The notes beneath the pieces are model-generated. The model had not been told where the DNA came from. It saw only the letters and a program-made list of their open reading frames with translations, and did not search any database. A DNA stretch of 64,000 nucleotides from Amia ocellicauda. Lineage: Eukaryota > Chordata > Actinopteri > Amiiformes > Amiidae. How positions within the stretch are numbered: the stretch's first letter is position 1; each line of letters begins with the position of its first letter. Positions 12,600 through 25,500 of the stretch are shown piece after piece. The position numbers and the translations under genes are program-made. The stretch is from the NCBI RefSeq assembly GCF_036373705.1, contig NC_089856.1, forward strand, positions 14,166,501-14,230,500. The letters are read 5' to 3'.

Positions 12600-14070
12600 G
12601 CTGACCGATCTCACTGGGCTATTGTCCATGAATCAGTGTGCGCATCACAGGTCTTGCGTTATCAAAAAGTCGGCGTTTTTGCAACCGGACTGTGCAGTTG
12701 CGCCATATAGGGCAATCGTAACATACTTTGTGCACATTAGCTTGTTTTTTCAGAAGGCTCTTAAATATTGAATCTGTATTTTACATGTTTACAATTCTAA
12801 CTACAACCCCTCCCGATATTATTATGATGATGATGATGATAGGGCCAGACAAAATAATTAAACTTCTGTTCTGCTCTGTCTTATACCCTTATTGAAACCA
12901 TTTCCGCCTGACGATCAATCAGGCAAGCTGCTGTTAAAACTCATCTCGCCGTACTTTGAAATGCTAAATTAATCAGTCTTCATCAGCGCTTTTGCTCGGT
13001 CGTCGCGTCCTGGGGCCGGGAGGTGGGACAGGGCAGCTTCTCAAATTTAAAACAAACAAACAAACAAAATAAAACGCACTAGTTTCAGAACAATACTAGA
13101 CCTACCAGAACTACATTGCTCCGGGATCTGCAGTATCAAACACAATGGCCAATTCTATGGTTAAAATAAATAAATGACGCACAGCACACGACCCGACTGA
13201 CAAACAGGTTTCCATCCTCTAGACAAGAGCTATACTACCACCCCCTTCCCAACCCCTCTCTCTACCTGTAAAGACAGCCTTTTAAGATGCAGTGGTTTCT
13301 GTTGCACTTGGATACAGAATCCACACATGATCTTTGAAGGTTGGTAGTCCAACTCCACCATTCCATCACCACCCATTCAGGTTGAAGTCGAAAGCAGGTA
13401 AACTGACACTGGGCTGGAACAAAATCCTGAAGACTGCGAGGCCCTAATGTGTGAAGCTGTAGCTTCCACAGGTGTGTCTTCAGTCTTGTCTGGTCCTATA
13501 TCTGAGTGTTTTTCACTAGTGGTTTCTGACGGCTCCAGGCCCCACTAAATCACTCAGGAGGCGAACAAATCTAATCAGCCATCTCTCAACTATCAATGGG
13601 ATCAGCAGCACCTTCCTTTGTGAGAGATGGGGAAATAATACTTGTTTTGTGCTGCAGGGTTATTGATTGGTTAACCCTCCCCCATTCACACACACTCAAA
13701 CAAACAAACTTACACACTGCACCCTGGGAGTGTGGGCCAGGTAACTGAGATCAGGTGATCTGTGGTATTGATCAGGGGAACAAGTTGCTCAGGATTTGTG
13801 TGTCCTGTGATCAGGCTGATACCTTCTTCTGTTGTTTATCAGTCTGGTCAATAAAGTTCAACATCCATTAAAGTGTCTTCTAACCCATAAAAACAACAAC
13901 AACAAGACCCAATCAAGAGGTTTTGGCAGGAGTGAGGTAGCCAGTGCAGGCCAGCTGAGACAGAACATTTTCTCACCAATTATGAAGCTGAAAGAGTCGG
14001 AGAAATGCTAAACTAACATTCACCGGAAATTATGAATGCACTTCAGTATAAATACTATTAGTATTATGAC

Positions 14071-14106
<36 letters not shown>

Positions 14107-15602
14107 CAATAATGATGGGTTGAGTCTATGGGCTTGCATTATTTAATTCGGAACCCATTCTTATACTGTGAGTCTGATTCTGGAAACGGTGATGGTGCTG
14201 CAAGAGCAAATCTGCCATTATCACAGCCTGGCACGGAGGGCTGGGAGGAGTGGCATCGGCATTGAGCCCAGAGCAGGATCGCCGTCTCTCCCACTCCGCT
14301 GGGGGCGGCAGGCAGGGGCAGCTGCTCAATGTTGTTTCATCCTTAATCTTCCTGAAATAATACAAAATAATAGGAAACTAAAATCTGAAAAACCAGCACC
14401 CCAGCTCAGGGGGGTGACGAAACATGTGATTGGTTTCTTGCACAGGCATCTTCAAATTTTCAGATAAAACAACAACACAAAAGCACACAAACATACACAC
14501 TAGACACAGAGAAAACACATTGAAACCCAAATTCTTGCAGTAAAGTTTGCGGTGTAGTGTCGGCTGAGGGGGACAAATAGCAACAAATACATTTCTGTGT
14601 GTGGATTGGGCAGTCCCTTCATAGCCACTCTCATTGTCAACCATGCTTACGCTTCTCATTGTTGGGGAAGAGCCCTGAAGTAACCCAGCATGCAAGGACC
14701 CCTGGGGAGGGCTGGGGACACATGCTCAGGCGTCCAGGAGGTGCCTGATCAGTTTGGCTCCCTGCAGGTGAGCCCAGCCTGTCAGGCTCCCTCAGACAAC
14801 CAGATGCACTTTTAACAAGCTGGGGAGAGGAGGAGGTGGGGGTCTGCTGTTGTTGGCACCTGTAGGGGAATCAAGGTTATCTCTGAATGCAAAACAGCTC
14901 ACAAAAATACATACAATACATGCCCTCCCCCTGAGAGATAGAGAGACTGAGACTGAGAGAGAGGGGCACAGAATGTGTGAATTACCTACATTCACTGGTG
15001 AAAAAACACCCACAATAATGGCACTGTTAGCTCACCCTTAATCCTATGATTAATCAGATAAGGATGTGGTTTAAGTTTGTCAGGTGTGAACTCACAGGGA
15101 TTCTCTGTCAGCGAGCACGGCCATGCGCTATGCAGCCCTGAGCACCGCTGCTTCTGAATGTACAGCAGCAGGGGCAGAACCTACAAGTAGTAGCAGCGTG
15201 TTTCTGTGAGTTTACCTGTCTGTATCAGCTCAGTTTTACTGTGGTTCTGCCAGTGTTGTACAGTGGCTTCCTGTATGGGTTCAACACCCTCCATGAGTAA
15301 CATAAACTGTAGCAGAAACATCTGACATTCTGGAATCTACTCAAACTCGGTTCACAGGCCCAGTAAATCCTTGTTTAAGGTGCAAATTCCTCTGATTTAT
15401 TTACCAATGCAGACTTTCATAAGAAGGGGGGTGTAGTAATGACACTGGCTGAAGTTTTACAAAGAATGGAAAGTCCAGGGTTTAGGTTTACAGAATGAGT
15501 CAGCAGAGAAAAAAGCACTACACACACACACTCACTCACACAACATACACTAAGACACACAATCACATACACGCACACTCTCACAGTCACACTAACACAC
15601 AA

Positions 15603-15633
<31 letters not shown>

Positions 15634-17068
15634 TCCACACATACAAACACACATTCCCTGGTTAATAGATCCCAACAGCAGGCAGTTACAAATTTCCCTG
15701 GCTGCCCAGACGCCACTGATGAGAAACCAGGAAAGTTATAGAAAAGCTTATCCAAATGAGAGGAGTCTGTGGTGGGGTGCGGATATGGAGTTTAGGGGGG
15801 TTTCCCGAGTGGCTGATCAGCAGCTTAGTAAACTCTTCCTGGGGAAAAACACCTTTCCATCTTTGTTGACGCACTGACCTTGAAAAAGTACAGTTACAGT
15901 TTGCTCAGTAACACATGACTGAGATTTCTGCGAAGCCCACACTCCCACCCTGCGGCCCAGTCTCGGCTGCTGGGGCACCGTTCATGGGGCGTTCCTGAAT
16001 ACTGGGGCTGTTATTCCAGTTAGCTGCCCAGTGTGAGAGACGGCGACGGTGTGAGGGTGTGGGGGAGGGGGAGAGGGGGCCACATTGTCAGAATTGGCAG
16101 ACAGAAGGGAAGGTGTCAGAAGAGGAACTGGGGAAGGGGGACAGTGAGCCAAAAGGAGAGGTGCAATGTTTGTAACTTCTAAGCTTCTTCCAAATGGACG
16201 GAGCTGTGCATTCCCAGACAAATTACACCCTGAGAGCAACAATAAAATACAAATAAATAAATACCTTAAAATGAAAATGCAGGATGACAAACGTGTTAAA
16301 TTTCCCTTTCCTTTGACAAGTTTTACTTTCAGCTTCTCCATGTGACCCTCAGCGTCCCCCCGGGGCTGTCTGTGTTATTGTTATTGTTATGACTGATGTG
16401 GCATGGGGTGTGAATCACTCTCTCTCTGCGCTGTCCATTGGCAGACATTCAGATGGCTTCCTGTAAAAGATCTACAGTCCAGTATGCAGCCTAACCCCCC
16501 GATCCCCAGACCTATGATCTCAACAGTTCTGATATTTTCAAACAACACCTAACAGGAACATTTCCAACAGCCTACAGACTAAACCAGAGTTTCCACTATG
16601 CTGTCCACTATGCGCCAGGCCATTCCCATCAGTCTCTTCTGGTTGTATTCCCTTCCAGCTGCAAGAGAGGGAATTCCCAGGAGAAAGGACACAGCACGGA
16701 GTAGGAGCTGGGAAAGAACAGGGGGGTTATTGGGGACAGACAAACATACAGACACACACACACAAGAGGAGAAAGAAATTAGCATGTTTGTATTAACTGG
16801 TTTGGGAATCACTGACCGATTGGACCGTCCAGTCTGGTCCATTCTCCACAAGCAGAGAGCCATGGATATTCCCAGTATAACACTCCAACCTCCCCTTTCC
16901 CACGCTCCCAGGCCCTCACTCTCTGCAAACACAGAGGCGTCACCTCTAGTAAGCTGGACAAGCAGCCCCTCACACTGACACCCCACAGTAGGGGTCTGAG
17001 TGCCAGAGAGAGAGGAAAGGGGTTGGGATTGGAAGAGAGTGGAGGCAAGTAAACATAATTAGGTTCAG

Positions 17069-17104
<36 letters not shown>

Positions 17105-17635
17105 GATGGCAAGGGCTGGGCAAGATAGGTCTGTCTGTCTGACACCAGTCTCGTGGGTCCAGGGCCTTTTGCTCTGGTTCCGGTGTGAGAGGACCGACAC
17201 TGTTGGGGGCCTGGCACACAGCTGGCAGTGCTAAGCTGTAGTCAAAAGCAGGGCAAGCTGCCAGGGTGAGGGTCCCTGTCACACTGAGAGACGTCACCGC
17301 AGAGCAGGGTAATTATGGGTTGAGCGGACAGGAGACTGGCCCTCTCTCACATGGCAGCTGGGAGAGAACTGAGAGGGATAGAGAGACAGTGAGGGAGGGA
17401 GGGAGGGAGGGAAAGAGAGAGAGAGAGGGAGAGAGGAAGGGAGAGAGACAAACACAGAGCCTTTCCTTCCATCACTTGGGAAAAGAAGAAGTGGCTGAGA
17501 GGGGGCAGCTGGAGGGGGGTGGGTTTCTGCCAATGTATGACTGTTCCTAGTGTGGTCTATATTAATGTATCTGTGGGGGCGTGGAGGTGTCTGTCCCCCC
17601 TCGCCAAATAAGAAGGAACACACACACACACACAC

Positions 17636-17638
<3 letters not shown>
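12600..17638. other. Intergenic region upstream of rnd1
   Basis: No gene is recognised. It contains (TAA)n at about 14070-14103, (CA)n tracts around 15525-15640, (GA)n around 17073-17100 and a GAGG-rich tract around 17390-17440. Candidate frames on both strands are short and have no domain signature. It may hold rnd1 regulatory DNA, but nothing specific can be supported from one sequence. Confidence 0.55.

Positions 17639-17672
<34 letters not shown>
17639..17672. repeat. (TA)n microsatellite used as transposon target
   Basis: About 16 TA units directly abut the left end of the intact Tc1/mariner element. The TA run resumes on its far side (18892-18906), so the element landed inside a TA microsatellite. 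Confidence 0.9.
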
Positions 17673-17675
<3 letters not shown>

Positions 17676-18893
17676 TCACCTAAAGGATTATTAGGAACAC
17701 CTGTTCAATTTCTCATTAATGCAATTATCTAACCAACCAATCACATGGCAGTTGCTTCAATGCATTTAGGGGTGTGGTCCTGGTCAAGACAATCCCCTGA
17801 ACTCCAAACTGAATGTCTGAATGGGAAAGAAAGGTGATTTAAGCAATTTTGAGCGTGGCATGGTTGTTGGTGCCAGACGGGCCGGTCTGAGTATTTCACA
17901 ATCTGCTCAGTTACTGGGATTTTCACGCACAACCATTTCTAGGGTTTACAAAGAATGGTGTGAAAAGGGAAAAACATCCAGTATGCGGCAGTCCTGTGGG
18001 CGAAAATGCCTTGTTGATGCTAGAGGTCAGAGGAGAATAGGCCGACTGATTCAAGCTGATAGAAGAGCAACTTTGACTGAAATAACCGATCGTTACAACC
18101 GAGGTATGCGGCAAAGCATTTGTGAAGCCACAACACGTACAACCTTGAGGCGGATGGGCTACAACAGCAGAAGACCCTACCGGGTACCACTCATCTCCAC
18201 TACAAATAGGAAAAAGAGGCTACAATTTGCACAAGCTCACCAAAATTGGACAGTTGAAGACTGGAAAAATGTTGCCTGGTCTGATGAGTCTCAAATTCTG
18301 TTGAGACATTCAGATGGTAGAGTCAGAATTTGGCGTAAACAGAATGAGAACATGGATCCATCATGCCTTGTTACCACTGTGCAGGCTGGTGGTGGTGGTG
18401 TAATGGTGTGGGGGATGTTTTCTTGGCACACTTTAGGGCCCTTAGTGCCAATTGGGCATCGTTTAAATGCCACGGCCTACCTGAGCATTGTTTCTGACCA
18501 TGTCCATCCCTTTATGACCACCATGTACCCATCCTCTGATGGCTACTTCCAGCAGGATAATGCACCATGTCACAAAGGTCGAATCATTTCAAATTGGTTT
18601 CTTGAACATGACAATGAGTTCACTGTACTAAACTGGCCCCCACAGTCACCAGATCTCAACCCAATAGAGCATCTTTGGGATGTGGTGGAACGGGAGCTTC
18701 GTGCCCTGGATGTGCATCCCACAAATCTCCATCAACTGCAAGATGCTATCCTATCAATATGGGCCAACATTTCTAAAGAATGCTTTCAGCACCTTGTTGA
18801 ATCAATGCCACGTAGAATTAAGGCAGTTCTGAAGGCGAAAGGGGGTCAAACAGTATTAGTATGCTGTTCCTAATAATCCTTTAGGTGAGTGTA
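17671..18893 (+). mobile_element. Complete Tc1/mariner element, DD36E type (copy 1)
   Basis: Short inverted ends (CACTCACCTAAAGGATTATT, matched inverted at 18867-18891) of nearly 30 bases are flanked by TA and enclose one intact transposase gene. A second copy of the same family sits at 20743-21965 in the opposite orientation. Both ends and the whole reading frame are intact, so the element could have been active recently. Confidence 0.95.
17821..18873 (+). CDS. Tc1/mariner transposase, 350 aa, intact, DD36E
   Basis: This is a cut-and-paste transposase that binds its terminal repeats and inserts at TA. The N-terminal half (about 1-120) carries the paired helix-turn-helix region, starting MGKKGDLSNFERGMVVGARR. 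The catalytic domain has D155 in AWSDES, D246 in FQQDNAPCH and E283 in DLNPIEHLW. I count 36 residues between D246 and E283, so the triad is DD36E, the spacing of the Incomer family, rather than DD34E. There is no internal stop; the length of 350 aa and the C-terminal AKGGQTVLV fit the family. The ATG lies about 150 bases inside the left end. Whether it is expressed cannot be seen. Confidence 0.95.
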   Translation: MGKKGDLSNFERGMVVGARRAGLSISQSAQLLGFSRTTISRVYKEWCEKGKTSSMRQSCGRKCLVDARGQRRIGRLIQADRRATLTEITDRYNRGMRQSICEATTRTTLRRMGYNSRRPYRVPLISTTNRKKRLQFAQAHQNWTVEDWKNVAWSDESQILLRHSDGRVRIWRKQNENMDPSCLVTTVQAGGGGVMVWGMFSWHTLGPLVPIGHRLNATAYLSIVSDHVHPFMTTMYPSSDGYFQQDNAPCHKGRIISNWFLEHDNEFTVLNWPPQSPDLNPIEHLWDVVERELRALDVHPTNLHQLQDAILSIWANISKECFQHLVESMPRRIKAVLKAKGGQTVLVCCS

Positions 18894-20742
18894 TATATAT
18901 ATATATAATGTACTGTATATATATTCATGGTGTCTGTGCTGCAGAGATACATAAAAGATTAATGGCAGTAGTGCGGAATAGGGCTGGTTGCTATGGCAGG
19001 AGAGTGCTGTGCACAAACAGCAGGAGGGGGGAAGCCTGGGCAGGAGAAGGAAAAGGAGATGAAGGAGAAGAAGATGATCAAGGACATGAGGAAGAAGAAG
19101 AAGAAAGAGAAGGATACGGAGAAGATGAAGGGTCCAGAGATGCTCTGGGGAGATTCTTGACCCTGCGGGCAGCTCTGATCTCTGCAGTTTGAGAACCCAG
19201 TTGGAAAATTCTCCTTTCTCTTCCCCTGTTTAGTGAAGATCATCAGGTCTTGAAGCCTGACTGAAACACAGTAACACACATTGCTACAGGTGAGTTCCTT
19301 GATTCTTCTATTCCTCCCTCCTTCTCCTCCTCCTCCTGCTCTCTCTCCCTTCGTGCAGTCCCTCTGCTCCCTCTCTCTTCTCCCTGCTCTCCTCTGATCT
19401 CTCCGCAAGCTGGGATTGACAATACTTGACACTCCTGTCCTCCTTCACTCTGTCTCTCACTCTCTCTCTGACTCACCACCCAGGAAGAAAAAGCTGTCTC
19501 TCTCTCTCTCCTCATCCCTCAGCATCGGCAGTTAATAACGTTGGCACCATGTGACCGCTTACAGGCTCTGGTTGAATGTGGGTTGACAGGGGCGTCTTCC
19601 CCACAACAACAACAATGACAACGACGACAACAACAATACCAGCCAGTACCAGTCAGGATTGATACTCATATATTTTATTGTTTCTTGTTCTCATTTAATC
19701 CTCCTTTCATTGTCAACAACCATAACAAAATAATAAGCATAAAACCCAATTGATGATATTATTTACCTCAGTGTTGTATTATTACCACACCTGACTCCAC
19801 CTCAACTGACATCCCCTTGCCCAACACTTCCTAACCCCCTGTTCTTCGTGTGTCTGTATCCTTGCTTCAGCTGTGTGTGTCTTTGAGTGCATGTGTGTGT
19901 GCATGTGTGTGTGTGTTTCTGCTGTCAGCTGTGTGTGTGTGTGTGTCCTTGCTTCATTGAACCCACAGTTCTTACCGGAGTGATAAGAACAAGGTATTTA
20001 AACTCTGTTGGGCAAAAGTGAGAGTGCTGGATCAGAGTTGTCTACTCCTGAAATTAATGTCAATGGTAGTAGTAGTAGTGGTAGTAGAAACAGGTGTACA
20101 CAGTCAAAGCACTAATATGGATAGTAGTAACAGCCATTGCAGGTCTAGTAAGTACAGAACAGTTTCTACAGAAGGGAAGATAGAAAGAGAAAAAGAAAGA
20201 AGGAAATTAAACCACAAAAAAAAAATACCAATTGAAGTGGAGGACTACATTCCAACACAGGAGTGCTGCCCCTGGAGTGGCAATTCAGTGGAGATCTCTC
20301 CGCAGCGCAGCCCTGAGAGCCGCCGCAGCCCTTTTCTCGATGGCCCTTCACCGAGGACCTGAGTGCAGCCCTGACTCCAGGGTCTGGGAGCAGGGAGGGA
20401 GGGGGGTGAGCCAGCCTCTTTAGTTGTATTGTATAAATTCATTACATTTACTCATTCACATTCACTAAATAAGAGAGGGCAGCAGTTGTACAGCACAGCG
20501 GGTCTCAAACCAAGGCCCAGCATTCCTAAGGTGCCAGAGCTGCCAGTGTGCACCACCATCATGCAGTGCGTGAGACAGAGGCTGTGTCTGGGTGGTAATA
20601 GAGCGCCCTCTGACAACCAGACCTGAGAAGTGCAACTGCTGGTGAAATTAAAACCAAAACCACCACCAAAACAAACATTCAGATTTCAAATGCATCACTT
20701 CAGTGACTACTTCTCCCAGTGTTTTGTTTTATGATGTACATA
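18894..20742. other. Intergenic spacer between the two intact transposons
   Basis: It holds a purine-rich GAA/GAG tract at about 19020-19130, pyrimidine tracts at 19300-19510, (TG)n around 19870-19945 and GTA-rich repeats near 20065-20090. No gene is recognised. Confidence 0.55.
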
Positions 20743-21965
20743 TACACTCACCTAAAGGATTATTAGGAACAGCATACTAATACTGTTTGACCCCCTTTCG
20801 CCTTCAGAACTGCCTTAATTCTACGTGGCATTGATTCAACAAGGTGCTGAAAGCATTCTTTAGAAATGTTGGCCCATATTGATAGGATAGCATCTTGCAG
20901 TTGATGGAGATTTGTGGTATGCACATCCAGGGCACGAAGCTCCCGTTCCACCACATCCCAAAGATGCTCTATTGGGTTGAGATCTGGTGACTGTGGGGGC
21001 CAGTTTAGTACAGTGAACTCATTGTCATGTTCAAGAAACCAATTTGAAATGATTCGACCTTTGTGACATGGTGCATTATCCTGCTGGAAGTAGCCATCAG
21101 AGGATGGGTACATGGTGGTCATAAAGGGATGGACATGGTCAGAAACAATGCTCAGGTAGGCCGTGGCATTTAAATGATGCCCAATTGGCACTAAGGGGCC
21201 TAAAGTGTGCCAAGAAAACATCCCCCACACCATTACACCACCACCACCAGCCTGCACAGTGGTAACAAGGCATGATGGATCCATGTTCTCATTCTGTTTA
21301 CGCCAAATTCTGACTCTACCATCTGAATGTCTCAACAGAAATCGAGACTCATCAGACCAGGCAACATTTTTCCAGTCTTCAACTGTCCAATTTTGGTGAG
21401 CTTGTGCAAATTGTAGCCTCTTTTTCCTATTTGTAGTGGAGATGAGTGGTACCCGGTGGGGTCTTCTGCTGTTGTAGCCCATCCGCCTCAAGGTTGTACG
21501 TGTTGTGGCTTCACAAATGCTTTGCTGCATACCTCGGTTGTAACGAGTGGTTATTTCAGTCAAAGTTGCTCTTCTATCAGCTTGAATCAGTCGGCCCATT
21601 CTCCTCTGACCTCTAGCATCAACAAGGCATTTTCGCCCACAGGACTGCCGCATACTGGATGTTTTTCCCTTTTCACACCATTCTTTGTAAACCCTAGAAA
21701 TGGTTGTGCGTGAAAATCCCAGTAACTGAGCAGATTGTGAAATACTCAGACCGGCCCGTCTGGCACCAACAACCATGCCACGCTCAAAATTGCTTAAATC
21801 ACCTTTCTTTCCCATTCAGACATTCAGTTTAGAGTTCAGGAGATTGTCTTGACCAGGACCACACCCCTAAATGCATTGAAGCAACTGCCATGTGATTGGT
21901 TGGTTAGATAATTGCATTAATGAGAAATTGAACAGGTGTTCCTAATAATCCTTTAGGTGAGTGTA
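20743..21965 (-). mobile_element. Complete Tc1/mariner element, DD36E type (copy 2)
   Basis: It has the same terminal repeats as copy 1 and the same length (1,223 bases including the TA on each side), in inverted orientation. The flanks are TA, and the right flank runs into another TA repeat. Both copies carry uninterrupted transposase frames. Confidence 0.95.
20763..21815 (-). CDS. Tc1/mariner transposase, 350 aa, intact, DD36E (copy 2)
   Basis: This is the same 350-residue transposase as the plus-strand copy at 17.8 kb. Reading the two side by side I find eight amino-acid differences (residues 73, 90, 97, 120, 158, 159, 214 and 300), none in the catalytic D155, D246 or E283. It has D155 in AWSDES and E283 in DLNPIEHLW, with no stops or frameshifts. 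The spacing of 36 residues between D246 and E283 places it with DD36E (Incomer-like) elements. Similarity this high between two copies 3 kb apart points to recent activity or local hopping. Confidence 0.95.
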   Translation of the reverse strand: MGKKGDLSNFERGMVVGARRAGLSISQSAQLLGFSRTTISRVYKEWCEKGKTSSMRQSCGRKCLVDARGQRRMGRLIQADRRATLTEITTRYNRGMQQSICEATTRTTLRRMGYNSRRPHRVPLISTTNRKKRLQFAQAHQNWTVEDWKNVAWSDESRFLLRHSDGRVRIWRKQNENMDPSCLVTTVQAGGGGVMVWGMFSWHTLGPLVPIGHHLNATAYLSIVSDHVHPFMTTMYPSSDGYFQQDNAPCHKGRIISNWFLEHDNEFTVLNWPPQSPDLNPIEHLWDVVERELRALDVHTTNLHQLQDAILSIWANISKECFQHLVESMPRRIKAVLKAKGGQTVLVCCS

Positions 21966-21993
21966 TAGCTATTTATATATATATATATATATA

Positions 21994-22550
21994 TACCGAT
22001 CAGCCATAACATTATGACCACTGACAGGTGAAGTGAATAACACTGATAAGGAAAAGCGGTGAACCGGCGACAGGGTCATGGGTGGCCAAGCTACTTGAGC
22101 TACTGTAGCTCAAATTGCTGAAAAAGTTAATGCTGGTTCTGATAGAAAGGTGTCAGAACACACAGTGCATCGCAGTTTGTTGCGTATGGGGCTGCGTAGC
22201 CGCACACCAGTCAGGGTGCCCATGCTGACCTGTCCACTGCTGAAAGCGCCTACAATGGGCACGTGAGCATCAGAACTGGACCACGGAGCAATGGAAGAAG
22301 GTGGCCTGGTCTGATGAATCATGAGTTCAAGGTGTTGACTGGGATGTGCTGGACAAACAAGTCTGATCCATGGAGGCCCCACTTCGAAACTTACAGGACT
22401 TAAAGGATCTGCTGCTAACGTCTTGGTGCCAGATACCACAGCACACCTTCAGAGGTCTAGTGGAGTCCATGCCTCGATGGGTTTTGACGGCAAAAGGGGG
22501 ACCTACACAATATTAGGCAGGTGGTCATAATGTTATGGCTGATCGGTGTA
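21994..22550 (-). mobile_element. Internally deleted Tc1/mariner element (about 557 bp)
   Basis: Inverted ends CCGATCAGCCATAACATTAT (left) and its inverse at the right are bounded by TA, inside the TA repeat that follows DD36E copy 2. Transposase remnants read in the plus direction: HQNWTTEQWKKVAWSDES around 22265-22320, containing the first catalytic Asp, and a C-terminal SMPRWVLTAKGGPTQY near 22470-22515. The region holding the other catalytic residues is missing, so it is non-autonomous. The remnant's plus-strand sense conflicts with the strand listed; the inverted ends themselves are symmetric. Confidence 0.85.
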
Positions 22551-25500
22551 TATATATAATACATCACCAGCTTTATTGTATACTTATTCAGATTTTATTA
22601 ACATAGAGAGATGATCTCTCTCTCTCAAATGCACTTGTGGTTTGAAGAAGTCTCATTCCTGTACTGCACACTAAACCTGTGAATCAGCTTATCTCCAGCT
22701 CGTTTGTTTGTTGTTGTGGGAATAATCCCCAGGGAGGCACCACGGATACCAAGTGCGGCTGCAAAGTAACTTTCACCGTTGGTTGCAATTGACACTATAA
22801 TTAAAAATAAAACACACAGCAGAGTAACTGAACATAAATATTTTATTCAAGTATGAAAATGCAAAGCACAGAATTATTACATTATTATTATTAATAATAA
22901 TAATAATAATGATAATAATAATAATAATCATAATCATAATAATCATAATAAAGAAGTTTCAGTCAAAAATAGAAATCAACACAACTATAAAAGCAGAATT
23001 TTACTCCATAACAATGTGCAATTTAGTTTAAGTATCTCTATATGTTTAAATGTATTCCATTATAATGTATGGTTTTAAATTCTTATACTGCATAGAAATA
23101 TCTGAAGTGAAGATGTAGTGTGTGTGTGTGTGTGTGTGGACACCTCTCCATACGCCTCGTCTCTACAAACATTTGTATTGGTCCCTTTACAAAAATGAAC
23201 AGAACTGTGACAACAAAATAATAAAAATTAAAATAATAACAATAACGACACATTCTGAAGTAGACAATCCCTTGCTTTTGAATGAAATGCAACGCTTGGC
23301 GATTTGAAACTGTCAAATTACCTTAATGACTTTCCAAATATGTCAATGAGTGGAAATATACATCTATATATAGGGTGACCTCCATACAACTCAAGATTTC
23401 AGCCCCATAACAATAATAAAAATCATAATATAATTAACTTCGTACATCCTTTTATCCAAACAGACTCACAGGCAGTGGTGAAGGTGAAAAGAGCAGCATC
23501 AGTGAAGCTGCCGCTCCAGAGTCTCTGACATCAGGACCTGTGCTTTATGTCTCGGCCCAAAGACGCAGCACAACGAGGTCCAGTCCAGTCCTGGCCTGTC
23601 CGGTCCAGTTCAGTTAGGTCCAGTGGGAGATGCACCATGAGGCAGGTAGGCAGACAGGGGGTGGAGCCAGGACTCAAAAAAGGAACCTATACTCAAACCT
23701 CCTGACCTCCACACTGGAAAACGCATGACCTGCTAATTCCACATCAAATACAGGACCCGTAATGGTTAAGGAACAGAAAAGAACATATATATACATAGCG
23801 GTTAAAGCCAGACACCGAGAACAATAGTGGCGCTGACGACGATAGCGGAGGATCCTAAGACAGTTTTGTTCCACCTCCTCTCTCTCTCTCTCTCTCGCTC
23901 TCCCTTTTCATTCCTACTCTTGTTCTTAAACCACTCTCACTCCTAGAGTGCCAACCTGAACCCAGGAACAACTAAACAACAATAACACTACAGAACGACA
24001 GCACGGTGCAACACCAAATCCCTCCTCCTTCTGCCCCCTTCCTGGCAGCCCACACAGAGCTATTTTCGCATGGTCACTTTATGTGGGGCAGCTTTATTTA
24101 TTATTATTATTTTTTTTTTTAATAAATTTAAGAGGGGGGGGCTCCAATCTGGGTTTCACCTCTGTGAGAGAGGTGTTCGGGGATTTCACACTCTGAATTG
24201 CACGACCCAGGGAAAGCACCTCAGAATGATTATTTATTGCCAGTGTGAAGCAAGGAGATGAAACAAGGACAGACTCATAATAATCATAACACTCTTCTCT
24301 CACACTGAGCAGATAAGGCACTGAAGAGACGGGGTTGTTCCTTCCAACAGTTCATCTCGCACTTCTCTCACGGCTCCCACCGCACACACCAACAAGCACC
24401 ACCTGATCCTGTCCCACCTGACACCAGCACTCTCCGTCTCTCTCTCTCTCTCTAGTTCTCTCTCAGAGACAGACAGACTGATTGACAGCCACCGGGTCTC
24501 TTAATACACTGAACTGCAGCTCTCTGCAAGCCCATATCTCCAAAATGAACAACTTTAAAAACAAACAACAGACATCTCCAGCTTGGCAAAGGGGAGAGCG
24601 GAGGGGACACTGGGTTTTTGTGTAAACATGATAGGTGCTGTGAAAAAGCAAACCCCCCAAAAAAAACACTTTCAACGACAACAACTCTTCACCCGCTCTC
24701 CCCACACGCCACCAAGATATTCAGCTATATTATATTGCACCTTCTGTTTCTGCACATAAATCAGGATGAGCAGCTTAATGAAAAACGCAGCAGCGCTGGG
24801 TAGTGGCGGAAGCGCAGGGCTCCTGGGGAGACGCTCGGACCCCAGGAAAGAGTCCTTGGGAACACCCTTGACCTGGAAATGGAATCCTCATATATCAAAG
24901 ATGGAAGAGGGAAGAGAGGAGAAAGTAGATACATAAATAAATAAATGATCAAAAAGAAAGGTCATGTGTCCTCCATTTGGAACTCGGGGGGCAGGACATT
25001 GAGAATTCCAGAACCTTTCTGATTGTCGCCAATGGTCTGTGGAGGGGGAGACGGCCAGTCCTGTGCACAGCTGCCCTGCACTGCGGAATAGGGGAACACA
25101 GTGGTGGGACACCTTGTCCGAGCCCCAGATGGCCAACGTGCTCCCCATGCTTCTCACGGTCAAGCAGACAGCAGCCCCGCCCCTGATCGAGGCTGTGCTG
25201 GACCTCAGAAGCAGCTGGAAGCACACAGGCAGAGGGAAGAGGAGAGAGACGAGAGAGGAGACAGAGGATGGGAGATGGGAGAGGGGAGAGACTAGAGGCT
25301 GGCTGGCTGCTTTGATGATGTTTGTCTGGCAGGCCTGTCCACAGTCGGGGTCAGACAACATAACCCTGCTGTCCCACCACAGCCATACAACAACCTCCCA
25401 AAACTTCTGCCTACCACTCTCCAAACCCCCTTCCGGCAGCCATCCCTGTCCAGCACAAAGAAAGCCAAGCCCCTCCATCCTGCGACCACAATAGGAAGAT

